From the NCBI RefSeq assembly GCF_032118995.1, contig NC_092666.1:9808501-9872500 (forward strand): a stretch of 64,000 nucleotides of DNA. Direction: 5' to 3'. The stretch comes from Asterias amurensis. Its lineage: Eukaryota; Echinodermata; Asteroidea; Forcipulatida; Asteriidae. The position numbers were made by a program, and so were the translations under genes. Positions 57,401 to 64,000 of the stretch are shown one piece after another. Below the pieces are notes generated by a model. It did no database searches. It was not told the origin of the DNA and saw nothing but the letters and a program-made list of their open reading frames with translations. The first letter of the stretch is position 1. Each line of letters opens with the position of its first letter.

Positions 57401-60400
57401 ACAACTCACTAAGACTCGACCAATCAGGCAACGAGTCTAACCACAAAGAGTCTGTAATGTTCCACAAGGCACACTTCTCGGTCCTATCTGCAGAAGGGTT
57501 CCCATAGTTGGTGTGTTGAGACAACATGAGGTAAAGTTCTCCCCATACATGACATAGAAGAAGAGTGCAGTGAACTTGGCTCTCGGACAGCTGTAACAAA
57601 AACACAGATTTGAAACTGATTGTTAGATTGCTAGGGCTAATGCTAGATTGCTGTGTCATAATTTCATATACGAATTGTTCCCGCATGCATAAAGTCGAGG
57701 CTCTGTGGTTCTTTTGTAAACATGTGATGTCACAGATTATATGGTCTGTAAGTATACTTTAAAACTACAATCAACATAAAGACAGATGAGAATCAAATCC
57801 TACAAAACCTTCCTTGACTTAAGGTTCACTTGACTTAAAGGGAAGGTACACGTTTGGTAATTACTCAAAACAAATATTACTTTAAAAACTTACTTGGTAA
57901 CAAGCATTGGAGAGCTGTTGATAGTATAAAACATTGTGCGAAACGACTCCCTCTGAAGTAACTAAGTTTTTGAGAAAGAGGTAATTTCTCACTAAAATAA
58001 TAAAAGACTTCTAGCTAGAAGTCTTTTATTCTTATCTGAAAGCACACAATTTCGTCCAACAAGGGTGTTTTTCTTTCATCATTTTCTCGCAACTTCAAAG
58101 ACCAATTGAGCCCAAATTTTCACAGGCTTGTTATTTTATGGTTATGATGGGATACACAAGTGAGAAGACTGGTCTTTGACAATTACCAAACGTGTACCTT
58201 CCCTTTAAGGTTCACAACAATTATCTTTAATGGCAGTGATCGTATAGCATGTCTTGGCCAAGCAGTTTAGTTCACCAGAACTTTGGTGCTGTCAGCAGCA
58301 GAGTGTGGGTTCGAATCCCGGTCATGACACTTGTGCAAGTGACTTAAGCAAGGCACTTAATCGTAGTAGTTCCGTAAACAGTTGGGAAGGTACTAGCCTA
58401 CTTCTTTACAAACGGTAAAGGGGGTAACTCTGTTCCAGCCCCAGGAGTAGTGGCAATGTGTGGGTCAGAGTGTGGGTTCGAATCCCGGTCATGACACTTG
58501 TGACCTTGAGCAAGGCACTTAACCATTAATGCGTCGATAGGGTTGGGAAGGTAGTGCATTCTGCTCTGCCAGCCAGGCTCCTAGTTGATGATACCCATAC
58601 CTACATCCTTAAGAACAGTGAGAGGGGCAACCCTATTTCAGCCCCAGAAGTAGGTGGCAACATGCCCCTGCTTACAATTGATTTGGGTCAACAACACAAA
58701 TCCGTTAAAAGAAAGCCCTCACCTTGAAGTGGTTGTCCATAATAAAAAAAAGTTAAACAAAATTATGAGGGGCTTGTTCAAAAAAACTACAAAAAAATAT
58801 ATAAAAAAAGGACTAAGATAATTACCTTCGACTTTCGACTCGTATCCAATAAAAGTTCCAAAATGTCTCCCTTCATTTCATTCATCACCACTTCTACCCT
58901 CTTCAACAATGGAGCAGTCAGACTGGCATCAACCAATCGCATGCTTCGTAGATAGAGGTGAAAGGTCCTTGACAAGGGCTCAATGTTGACCTCTTTGGCA
59001 ATCTCTTTGACCTTCTTCCGTTTCTTGCTAGGAGACGGCGAGGAGATGGTTGAAGAAGTCTGGTCGAGTTGAGGAAGGTAGGTCTGGGAGAATGCGTGGT
59101 GGAATTGCTTCCAGATGGTAAGAGTCAGGCCGGGTGGTAATAGTTGCACGCTTTCCGAGAAACTACAACAAAAATAATTTAAAGAATCATTACAGGACTG
59201 GTAAGAAAAAAATTGTGAAGACCACAGATTTACATAAAACTTCCACAGTCTAATGACGATGGTAGTAAAAACATCCCTTATTTCCCGTTTGGATTTTTTA
59301 ACCTATTTTTGTTTAATCGATGGCCGATCAATCTCAAACTTCTACAGGTTTGTCAGTTTATGTATGGGGAATTATACAAAGTGCTTACACTGCCAGCAAC
59401 TGTCTTGTTAGCAAAAAACAATTCTGTAATGTTCCTTTAAGTAGGATTTGAAACTAAAATGTTTTAGAATATACAAGATGAAAGTCTGTAGGCTTATTCA
59501 TTTGACAACTGCACACTCGAAAATAAGTGAAATAAGATTCAAGTGTTAACGTATAAGGTACACCGCCACAGCAGTGTACTGTTTACAGCATGAAACATCA
59601 CTGGTTCCCGCCGGTATTATAATATTGTTATTGACTGTGGGCACTGCAGCAGCATTGTCAGTGGTTTCGTTCTACTCTTAAGTTTTATCAAAGCATGTTT
59701 TAACTATACAACAGCCGTCGATTTTACAAAGAGTTAGGACTCGTCTTATCTCGAGTTAGGACGCGTAACTCGTCCAAACTTAGGATTAATCTTAAGGTCT
59801 GCATGCTACAGTGCAGGATTGGGACTCGTCCCAAGTCCTAAGATTAGTCTTAAGTTAGGAAGAGTTTTTAGAAATCGACGGCAGGAATGGAGTAGGTTTT
59901 ATTTGAAGTAAAATTGAGGCAAGTGAATGTGCGTTGAATAGGTTGTTGCTCTTTGAGAATGAATAAAGCCTGGTTTATATTTCCTGCGAATGCGAAGCAA
60001 ATGTTGACGTCACAAATTTGCAACGAATAATTCGCAGAAGTTCAACTCTGATCAACTCACCTGCGAATGTCACTGCAATAGGAGACTTGTGATGTCTTCA
60101 TTCACATGAAGTATGAACTGGGCTTTAGTCACTGTGTTTCATATTGAATGGAATTTTTGAGTTTGTTTGTTTTTTACTGTCTGCTTTCGACTGCAGATCA
60201 AACACGAACACGTTGGCAGTACAGTACAATAACTTACCTGTCAGCAAAGTGTTGAGGGTAGCCAAGTCTCTGTGAAGTAGTTGATATCATGCTGGCTTCT
60301 AACAGAGCGGCAACAACTTTATCAAACTTTGAAAATGGAAAAACAAAGCAAACAAAACCTTATCAAATTCATCAATGTCATTTGCCCTAATTCTTTTGCC

Positions 60401-63400
60401 GAGGCAACAAAATACACACACAAAAAAAAAGAAGCTTTTTCTTAACGCTGAATCCCCAAACCCCTGACACCAGGGAAAAGTATATCTTCATTTTTTTTGA
60501 ACCGGTCGATTGCTTTAATCCTCTACAAATGTGGGAGTCTACAATAAAACTAACATGTACAAATTTCATTATAAAAGGTTGTATAGTTTTTGAGATATTT
60601 GAAAATCTGAAACGTTTATGTCCACGCAGGAAAAATAATCTGTAATTGGAATACACAACCTGAGAAACATCCGACAGTCAAGTTTCTCAGATTCAATTTT
60701 TTTTGAGATAAAAACTGATATAATCCTAATAACTACATTACTTTGAATTCATAAATACCCCCAGACAGTTTCGCTACTCCTATTGGTGGAGAGCGCGTCA
60801 CGTGGGGGTGTTTAAACGGTTGATAATGACCAGCTGGAGCCGTTTATAACCGGCTGGCTTAGTGCGTGTCGGGCGCACGCCCACACCAATATTATCACGC
60901 GAAAGGCGCAATTCATAGCTACTAGTAACAGCGTGAATCTATTTCTAAGGGCGTGCGTAATCTATTCCTAAGCGCGAGCGCGTACACAACCCACACGCAT
61001 CAAACAGATTCTTCACAAAGTTTTTGAAAAAAATACTTCAAACCTCGAATTATCAATTGTCAAAGTGTCTGTTAATTGTATTTTTGAAAGTTTTTTTAAC
61101 AAAATGGCATTTATGAATGGGATTAAAAGAGAAGTGACTCGTTCTTAAACGTCCGTTTAAAACCTTGCAGGATCGTTGCCGTGCGTAAAGGCCCTCGCCT
61201 TTGGCTCGGAATTTATCACACGGCAACGACCATGCCGGTTTTAAACGGCCGTTAAAAAACTCATCGCTACCCTTTTATTCTCTTAGTAAAATGATTCTCA
61301 AAATGCTTTATACTTTCAAAAGCAGCTGTACTTCTAGACCAGAAAGTTTTATTAATAATAATAATATAAAAACAAATTCTTATATAGCGCATTTCACAAT
61401 AAGCATATCAATGCGCTTTACATTAGTGCCCTTGTCATAGGGCCAATAACATTCCTTTTTAATGTTTCTCAGCTCCCTTGGGAGTATACATGTAAAGCCC
61501 TGAGCTGCCTAAAAGACGCTTGTGGCTTGTTCATACACAATATCAACCTCTACCCTCGCAGGTACCCATTTATACCCCCTGGGTGAAGAGAAGCAATTGT
61601 AGTAAAGTATCTTGCTCAAGGACACAAGTGTCACGACCGGGATTCGAACCCACACTCCGTTGACTTAGCACCAGAACTTGAATTCGATGCTCTTAACCAC
61701 TCGGCCATGACACTCTATATTGCCAATAATTTTCAGAGTGCTTACTTAATGTATAGCTTTCCATGGAGCTTTTTGTAGAATTTACTAGCTTGTAACTAGT
61801 TTCAGGACTGCTCTAGAAATCAACAAATCCGAGGCAAACTAATTTTCAAGTTAAAAATTACCTGTCTCAGCTTCGTGTAGACGCCCAATAATTTCTCCAA
61901 GAAAGAATCCCTCAATTTAAGAAGCTGCTCGTTCTTCTCTGGACTTGCTTTGGCCGAACAATAGAGGGCCTCCTTCAGGATCTGTGGCAATTTATCTTCC
62001 AGTAAGAGATGGTTCATATCCAATATTTTGTGAAGACAGTTGAACCAAGACATTGAAGAGCTGTAAAAACATGAAAAATAACAAAATAAGCAAAATCCTA
62101 ATATAAAAATAATATTTTGGTTTAATTATTACATTATTGTTTTATCCTGAAGAGTCTTCACGCGCTTCCAGTTGAGTCACGCTCTCGATTTAAGATCCTC
62201 CTACTTGTGTTCCGCTGCCTCAATGCCTCAGCCCCTTCATACATGTATCTCATTGACTTATTGTCCATCAGAGAACCTGTCAGAAATCTGCGTTCCTGTT
62301 CCCACACTTCCCTTTTTTCACATTCAAAGAACTAAACACAGTTGGGGGGGGGGGGGATCGTGCCTTTTCTATAGCAGCACCAAGGATGTGGAATCATCTT
62401 CCTCAGAACATCAGGCAATCTACTTCATTAGCAAATTTCAAAACTTTGCTTAAATCTCATCTGTATGGCGCTATGAGCAAGGACTGTTGGATTAGCGCCT
62501 TATAAATTTAATGATTGACTGATTGATTGACTGATTTTTTATTATCTCTAAGATTACAATTCTCATCCTAGATTCCTCTTACCTGTCAGCATTTGACATC
62601 AATTCATTGACAAGATGAACAAGCCATGCAAATTGGACTTTGCCTTCCATATTGTCAGTTGCCACCTGAAATAGTGATCACAAAGAACAAGATCTCAAAC
62701 ACCTTTTTTAATTTTAATTTTATTTCATACGAGTATAAAATCACAAGGCCGGAAAGAAATTTCAAGGCGCAGCTACTTTGGCTTATTGACCCACAGCAAA
62801 TGTCACCAGAGGCACATTGCCACCTACTCCTGGGGCTGAAACAGGGTTACCCCCTTTACCGTTTGTAAAGAAGTAGGCATGGGTATCACCCAGTTGGAGC
62901 CTGGCTAGAACCTTCCCAACTTTTTACGGAACTACTATGTGCCTTGCTTAAGTCCCTTGGACAAGTGTCCTGCAGGGCCCAATTTCATAGAGCTGCTTAA
63001 GCAAAAATTTTTGCTTAAGCAAAAAATGTATTGCTCAATTATTATGCTAAGTAAACAAAAGCTAAATACTAGTCATAAGCAATGTATATGGCATGAAATT
63101 TTGGCCAGTAACATGTGTAAAATTTTTTGCTTAAGCAGCTCTATGAAATTGGCCCCTGTCCGGGACTCGTTCCCACACTCTTCTGCTGACAACACCAGAG
63201 CCTGCCTACACTCTGTCAAGACAAGCCAGGGATGAGAGTCAGTGCTGATAAAAAAGATGTGAAACTAGGATCAAAATTTTAGGAGGTGCGTTGAGATGAA
63301 GGCATTGCCACCCTCTTGTAAAGCCCTGCAAGGGCCTGGGCCCAATTTCATGGCTCTGCTTACCGCCGAATTCTGCGCTTACGATAACGATTCCCCGCTT

Positions 63401-63936
63401 ACGTGCAAGCGCCGAATTTCTGCGCTAGCCTCGTAAGCCTAGAATGCCTAGTAACGGGGAGTACGCACGCGCAGAAGCCAAAATTGGCCACTAACCCGTA
63501 AAATAGGCTTGCCGTAAGCACAGAATTCCCTGCTTCCGTAAGCGCCGATTCTGTGCTTACGGTAAGCAGAGCCATGAAATTGGGCCCAGTAGATGTCAAG
63601 CGCTAGAGAAGAGCAAAATTCCTTCATATCTGAAATTGGGCCCTGATGTATTGCAAATATAAAGACATGTTAATTGACGTTAGTCTTTAGAAAGTTTGTA
63701 CCTCATAAATTTGTTTCTCAGAAACAACATCAAGGAGTTTGCTCAGGGGTAGGAGACAAACACTCCAGTTTCCACGGTAACCCTCCCTCGAGTCTTTCTC
63801 CTCTTCCATTGGCTGACAATCTCCACCTTCGATATCTTCTGTCTCTGTGTTTGGTTTTGATTTAACTTCCAATGGCATGATACCCATGATGTGACAGAGT
63901 TTGCAAAACAGAGCAAAGGAGACGTCCTTGGGGTAT
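42319..63936 (-). CDS. URB2: URB2 ribosome biogenesis factor, 3' 18 exons (5' end outside window)
   Basis: Eighteen exons join to 3490 nt, about 1162 residues plus stop; human URB2 has 1524, so roughly the first 300 residues lie past the right edge. Urb2/Npa2 is a nucleolar helical-repeat protein that works with Urb1/Npa1 in the earliest pre-60S particles. Exons, 5' to 3': 63936-63702, 62665-62583, 62060-61862, 60326-60238, 59162-58826, 57590-57369, 56811-56695, 55897-55602, 55011-54807, 52908-52642, 52082-51942, 51053-50426, 49343-49258, 48350-48225, 47237-47124, 45051-44975, 43151-43040, 42474-42319. Recognised by WFNCLHKILDMNHLLLED (human WFRCLKTLISLNHLILEP), VYTKLRQ (TYAKLRQ) and the C-terminus IFKTFYNDFQKYYRY (human VFKELYNDYLKYH). 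A basic KKRKKVKE patch in exon 58826-59162 may be a nucleolar signal. All junction phases agree. The donor at 55602 has an alternative 10-15 bases inside. Confidence 0.94.
42545..42912 (+). mobile_element. LINE 3' fragment (CR1/L2-like) in last URB2 intron
   Basis: A truncated 3' end of a non-LTR element. Readable remnants of the reverse-transcriptase tail are VPRARLAMQGQGLF, then in another frame FKQKLKRHLFHLL; it ends in an ATT microsatellite (about 42890-42912). Fills most of the 565-bp intron. Confidence 0.75.
43040..43151 (-). CDS. URB2: URB2 exon
   Basis: 112 nt, LAVFLVADYIAELQKGTLLP, matching human [20 protein letters not shown]. Acceptor TTTTGTAG, donor AAG/GTATGT. Confidence 0.93.
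43270..43617. mobile_element. TTAA element, family E, copy 2 (URB2 intron)
   Basis: Ends TTAAAGGAACGTTACAGAAC and CTGTAATGTTCCTTTAA. Confidence 0.85.
44020..44392 (-). mobile_element. tRNA-derived SINE with ATT tail (URB2 intron)
   Basis: Minus strand: GGTGGCATGGTTGACGTCTG, GCTCGCCTCTCACCAAGGTG and box B GGTTCGATTCCCGGTC (Glu(CTC)-like head), then a body and a tail of ATTATAAAATT repeats. Confidence 0.82.
44583..44968 (+). mobile_element. TTAA element, family A, abutting a URB2 splice donor
   Basis: Full length; its right TTAA is at positions +7 to +10 of the intron that starts GTGAGT after exon 44975-45051. Confidence 0.88.
44975..45051 (-). CDS. URB2: URB2 exon
   Basis: 77 nt, DHDLYMCAENMERL, aligned to human DLPTVLKCARLVERM. 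Donor AAAG/GTGAGT is followed at once by the TTAA of a mobile element. Confidence 0.88.
46365..46580. mobile_element. Inverted pair of SINE 3' halves (URB2 intron)
   Basis: Left part reads inversely (ACACCAATGTGTGTAAGCAC), right part forward (TACAGTGCTTATACACACGT), with a head remnant TTGCAAAGGTCGTGGGTTC between. Confidence 0.65.
47124..47237 (-). CDS. URB2: URB2 exon (start of conserved C-terminal domain)
   Basis: 114 nt, LIHNLMSVLLDAVQDW, matching human RLHNVLFSILQCHP. Acceptor ATTTATTTCAG, donor GAG/GTAAGT. Confidence 0.92.
47506..47743. mobile_element. Fold-back element, family H (URB2 intron)
   Basis: Ends CCCAATTTCATAGAGCTGCT and CTATGAAATTGGCCC; interior GCAATGTATATGGCATGAAA shared with 62975-63156. 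Confidence 0.8.
47815..48115 (+). mobile_element. tRNA-derived SINE with ATT tail (URB2 intron)
   Basis: Box B-like GGTTCAAATCCCACTGGG, GCGTGGGTTTTCCCTGG in the body, then GCGCCATATAAATACTGTTT and an ATT repeat tail. Box A eroded. Confidence 0.7.
48225..48350 (-). CDS. URB2: URB2 exon
   Basis: 126 nt, NLRGALLAWQLLPSSIESEE. Acceptor TTGTCTAG; donor AAG/GTTCGA is non-consensus after GT but phase is preserved. Confidence 0.83.
48533..48917 (+). mobile_element. TTAA element, family A (URB2 intron)
   Basis: Full length with TTAA on both sides. Confidence 0.88.
48940..49030 (-). mobile_element. SINE fragment
   Basis: ACTGGCACCAGAGGCACATT and GGCTGAAACAGGGTTACC match the 62775 SINE. Confidence 0.65.
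49258..49343 (-). CDS. URB2: URB2 exon
   Basis: 86 nt, FQTTFERIVGTMDMVQLQMS. Acceptor TTCTTCAG, donor ACA/GTAAGT. Confidence 0.87.
49396..49757 (-). mobile_element. tRNA-Leu-derived SINE (URB2 intron)
   Basis: Minus strand begins GTGTCATGGCCGAGTGGTTA (box A), has TTCAAGTTCTGG as in tRNA-Leu(CAA) and GGGTTCGAATCCCGGTC (box B), then a body with GGGTACCTGCGAGGGTAG and AGCTCCCTT(inverse), ending GCGCTATATAAAT plus an ATT repeat tail. Confidence 0.88.
49826..50070 (+). mobile_element. tRNA-derived SINE, second family (URB2 intron)
   Basis: Head GTGTCATGGCCGAGCGGTTA, then a broken box B, then TACTTTCTGCTCTACCGG and CCCTGTTTCAGCCC...GTAGGTGGCAACG. Not a working tRNA: the T arm is disrupted. Confidence 0.75.
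50426..51053 (-). CDS. URB2: URB2 largest exon in window
   Basis: 628 nt, about 209 residues of helical repeat (VESRLSELVKHLTKS to RDEWTEEMRN). Acceptor GAATTTCAG, donor ATG/GTAAGT. The open frame continues upstream into the intron, so the exon start was set by the acceptor and by phase. Confidence 0.93.
51360..51730 (+). mobile_element. Dimer of the same tRNA-derived SINE (URB2 intron)
   Basis: Truncated first unit (ACAGTGCTAACACACATCAG), an AAT repeat, then the same AACTGCCTCTAGCTACC join and a full second unit with GTGGGTTCGAAATCCCACTC. Confidence 0.78.
51942..52082 (-). CDS. URB2: URB2 exon
   Basis: 141 nt, 47 codons, polar linker then EELLTYWLKRVMHMT. Acceptor CTTGTAG, donor ATG/GTATAT (weak). 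Confidence 0.83.
52300..52395 (+). mobile_element. tRNA-like SINE head
   Basis: AGGGCTAGTTAGCTCAGTTGG (box A within) and GGTCGTTGGTTCAAATCTTA (box B); the anticodon loop lacks U33, so not a working tRNA. Confidence 0.65.
52414..52563 (-). mobile_element. TTAA element, family A, 150-bp deletion form
   Basis: Both TTAA ends with only about 150 bp between; left end fused to the middle of the right half. Confidence 0.8.
52642..52908 (-). CDS. URB2: URB2 exon
   Basis: 267 nt, 89 codons in phase 0, VARCMLGLLFVDLTIGYKPP and helical repeats. Acceptor AATCAACAG, donor CAG/GTAGGT. Confidence 0.9.
52984..53361. mobile_element. TTAA element, family D, copy 3 (URB2 intron)
   Basis: Ends TTAAAGCCATTGGACACT and GGTCCAAGGGCTTTAA. 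Its right TTAA is also the left TTAA of the family C element. Confidence 0.85.
53358..53973. mobile_element. TTAA element, family C, with nested family B copy
   Basis: Ends AGGGTTTGGGTACTTTTTG and CAAAAAGTACCCAAATCCT, flanked by TTAA. A family B element (53442-53808) lies inside. Confidence 0.8.
53442..53808. mobile_element. TTAA element, family B, nested in family C
   Basis: Ends TTAAAGGTACTGTACACTTT and CGTGTACCTTCCCTTTAA; the interior resembles family A (CACACCCTTGTTGGACGAA region). Confidence 0.82.
54387..54601. mobile_element. TTAA element, family B, internally deleted
   Basis: Same ends (TTAAAGGGAAGGTACAC, TATCTTCCCTTCAA) with the middle lost, about 215 bp. Confidence 0.75.
54807..55011 (-). 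CDS. URB2: URB2 exon
   Basis: 205 nt, acidic then basic helical stretch SCEDDDVSRRLEDVAMDFNR. Acceptor TATATACAG, donor AAG/GTAAAT. Confidence 0.88.
55060..55300. mobile_element. GC-rich element fragment
   Basis: Shares CGTTTAAAACCTTGCAGG with 61115-61290, and its CACCCCCGCGTGACGAGCTC end with an inverse block at about 60785-60820. Confidence 0.55.
55602..55897 (-). CDS. URB2: URB2 exon
   Basis: 296 nt, leucine-rich helical segment LLPILLEHLPILLPYLP. Acceptor CTTCGCAG. Donor AAG/GTCAGT is preferred; an in-frame alternative (AG/GTCAGC) would shorten the product by a few residues. Confidence 0.85.
55945..56110. mobile_element. Inverted pair of tRNA-like SINE copies
   Basis: Minus-strand head GGCTAGATAGCTCAGTTGGT with box B GGTTCGAATCCCACTC, then a plus-strand half GAGGTCGTTGGTTCGAATCC; GAACAAAGAATTGACT and its inverse flank the pair. 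Confidence 0.75.
56190..56370 (+). mobile_element. Family A/B fragment without ends
   Basis: Interior only (AACGAGCAATGGAGAGCTGT through GCACACAACTTGTG). Confidence 0.65.
56695..56811 (-). CDS. URB2: URB2 exon
   Basis: 117 nt, 39 codons, ISLVIQQIRALILHSKVDSV. Acceptor TTTTCACAG, donor GAG/GTGAGT. Confidence 0.88.
56908..57293 (+). mobile_element. TTAA element, family A/B intermediate (URB2 intron)
   Basis: Left end CAGGCACTGGACACTATTG, right end GGTGTACCGTGCCATTAA; carries end features of both families. Confidence 0.78.
57369..57590 (-). CDS. URB2: URB2 exon
   Basis: 222 nt, phase 0 to 0, LLLCHVWGELYLMLSQH and SLWLDSLPDWSSL, the counterpart of human LLLSYTWAQVDAMFS. Donor CAG/GTAAGT. Confidence 0.92.
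57835..58208. mobile_element. TTAA element, family B
   Basis: Ends TTAAAGGGAAGGTACACGTT and its inverse, central palindrome around AAAAGACTTCTAGCTAGAAG. In a URB2 intron. Confidence 0.88.
58245..58690 (+). mobile_element. Two head-to-tail tRNA-derived SINEs (URB2 intron)
   Basis: GTGTGGGTTCGAATCCCGGT occurs at about 58302 and 58468, each followed by CTTGAGCAAGGCACTTAA-type text and GCCCCAG(G/A)AGTAG. Confidence 0.75.
58826..59162 (-). CDS. URB2: URB2 exon with basic patch
   Basis: 337 nt. LLPPGLTLTIWKQFHHAF matches the human LELPPSQILDTWSLVLEKF region; then a Ser-rich linker with KKRKKVKE and a helical stretch. Acceptor TTGTTGTAG with a TTAA element ending 17 nt before the exon; donor AAG/GTAATT. 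Confidence 0.92.
59179..59440. mobile_element. TTAA element, family E, copy 3, next to a URB2 acceptor
   Basis: Ends TTAAAGAATCATTACAGGAC and CTGTAATGTTCCTTTAA; internally shortened. Its left TTAA is 17 bases from exon 58826-59162. Confidence 0.85.
59714..59882. mobile_element. Hairpin MITE, family I (URB2 intron)
   Basis: Ends GCCGTCGATTTTACAAAGAG and TTTTTAGAAATCGACGGC, arms with GTTAGGAC repeats as in 36829-36982. Confidence 0.82.
60238..60326 (-). CDS. URB2: URB2 exon
   Basis: 89 nt, FDKVVAALLEASMISTTSQR and onward. Acceptor TTTTCAAAG, donor ACAG/GTAAGT. Confidence 0.9.
61115..61290. mobile_element. Palindromic element (URB2 intron)
   Basis: Arms CCGTTTAAAACCTTGCAGGA / GCCGGTTTTAAACGG and GTTGCCGTG / CACGGCAAC, ends TTAAAAGAGAAGTGA / ACCCTTTTATTCTC. 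A related half lies at about 55060-55130. Confidence 0.65.
61360..61717 (-). mobile_element. tRNA-Leu-derived SINE, second copy (URB2 intron)
   Basis: Closely matches 49396-49757 through box A, box B, body and ATT tail, same orientation relative to URB2. Confidence 0.88.
61862..62060 (-). CDS. URB2: URB2 exon
   Basis: 199 nt carrying the diagnostic WFNCLHKILDMNHLLLED and VYTKLRQ. Acceptor TTTTTACAG, donor CAG/GTAATT. Confidence 0.94.
62140..62530 (+). mobile_element. LINE 3' fragment (CR1/L2-like) in URB2 intron
   Basis: Codes LPVESRSRFKILLLVFRCLN and, after a frame change at a G12 run, RAFSIAAPRMWNHLP and LANFKTLLKSHLYGA, the typical end of CR1/L2-type reverse transcriptases. Ends in GATTGACTGATT repeats. 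Confidence 0.85.
62583..62665 (-). CDS. URB2: URB2 exon
   Basis: 83 nt, GKVQFAWLVHLVNELMSNAD. Acceptor CTATTTCAG, donor ACAG/GTAAGA. Confidence 0.9.
62775..63225 (-). mobile_element. tRNA-derived SINE split by a fold-back element
   Basis: Inverse of the 58245 family (GCCACCTACTCCTGGGGCTG, TGGGTATCACC, GTCCGGGACTCGTTCCCACA), interrupted by 62975-63156. Confidence 0.78.
62975..63156. mobile_element. Fold-back element, family H, inserted in a SINE
   Basis: Ends GGGCCCAATTTCATAGAGCT and its inverse, about 182 bp; splits the tRNA-derived SINE 62775-63225. Confidence 0.85.
63337..63588. mobile_element. Fold-back element, H-like, GC-rich form
   Basis: Ends GGGCCCAATTTCATGGCTCT and AGAGCCATGAAATTGGGCCC, with GCGCTTACG-type subrepeats between. 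Confidence 0.82.
63702..63936 (-). CDS. URB2: URB2 exon (first in window)
   Basis: 235 nt entering with one base of a split codon. Contains FALFCKLCHIMGIMPLEV, an acidic linker (EEEKD) and LLPLSKLLDVVSEKQIYE. Acceptor TTTCACAG, donor GAG/GTACAA. Confidence 0.87.
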
Positions 63937-64000
63937 CTGTGAAATCAATCAACATTTTTTTATAATTTATTCTGGTTGTGACGCCAAGGACTCTCAGAAA

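Noticed and set aside
1-64000. CRISPR arrays, bacterial operons, rRNA genes
   Set aside because: None seen; the window is eukaryotic nuclear DNA.

Overview
The window is nuclear DNA of an invertebrate deuterostome, most likely a sea star. The evidence is four intron-containing animal genes with GT-AG introns, an AT-rich background, and a very high load of short palindromic transposons and tRNA-derived SINEs. The asteroid assignment is inference from gene character and repeat style; no database was searched. I see no retroviral, Polinton or capsid-bearing element.

Layout. 1-20964 has no recognisable gene; it holds decayed tandem repeats, TTAA-flanked MITEs and other fold-back elements. 20965-22331 (minus) is a two-exon BTG3/BTG4-type anti-proliferative gene, complete at 223 residues, with a CRE and a CCAAT box upstream. 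26324-34648 (minus) is a complete six-exon TMEM192 gene (280 residues, lysosomal four-span membrane protein). 34958-37816 (plus) is a complete three-exon PFDN2 gene (prefoldin subunit 2, 150 residues). TMEM192 and PFDN2 are head to head, with 309 bases between their start codons, so they probably share a divergent promoter. 42319-63936 (minus) is the 3' part of URB2 (nucleolar 60S ribosome-assembly factor): 18 coding exons, about 1162 residues and the natural stop. Its first exons lie beyond the right edge. PFDN2 and URB2 are tail to tail. The genes share no pathway beyond general housekeeping (protein folding, lysosome, ribosome assembly, growth control).

In all 25 introns bounded by the called exons the reading phase is continuous across the junction, and the derived proteins align by eye with recalled human PFDN2, TMEM192, BTG3 and URB2 along their length.

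The most interesting signals are in the transposons. At least six related-looking families of non-autonomous elements are bounded by TTAA (Kolobok or piggyBac style), some nested or sharing a TTAA. Several insertions end within 6-30 bases of a splice site of TMEM192 or URB2. Two hAT-type elements with perfect 8-bp duplications lie in opposite orientation on either side of the TMEM192/PFDN2 promoter and carry CTCF-like motifs.
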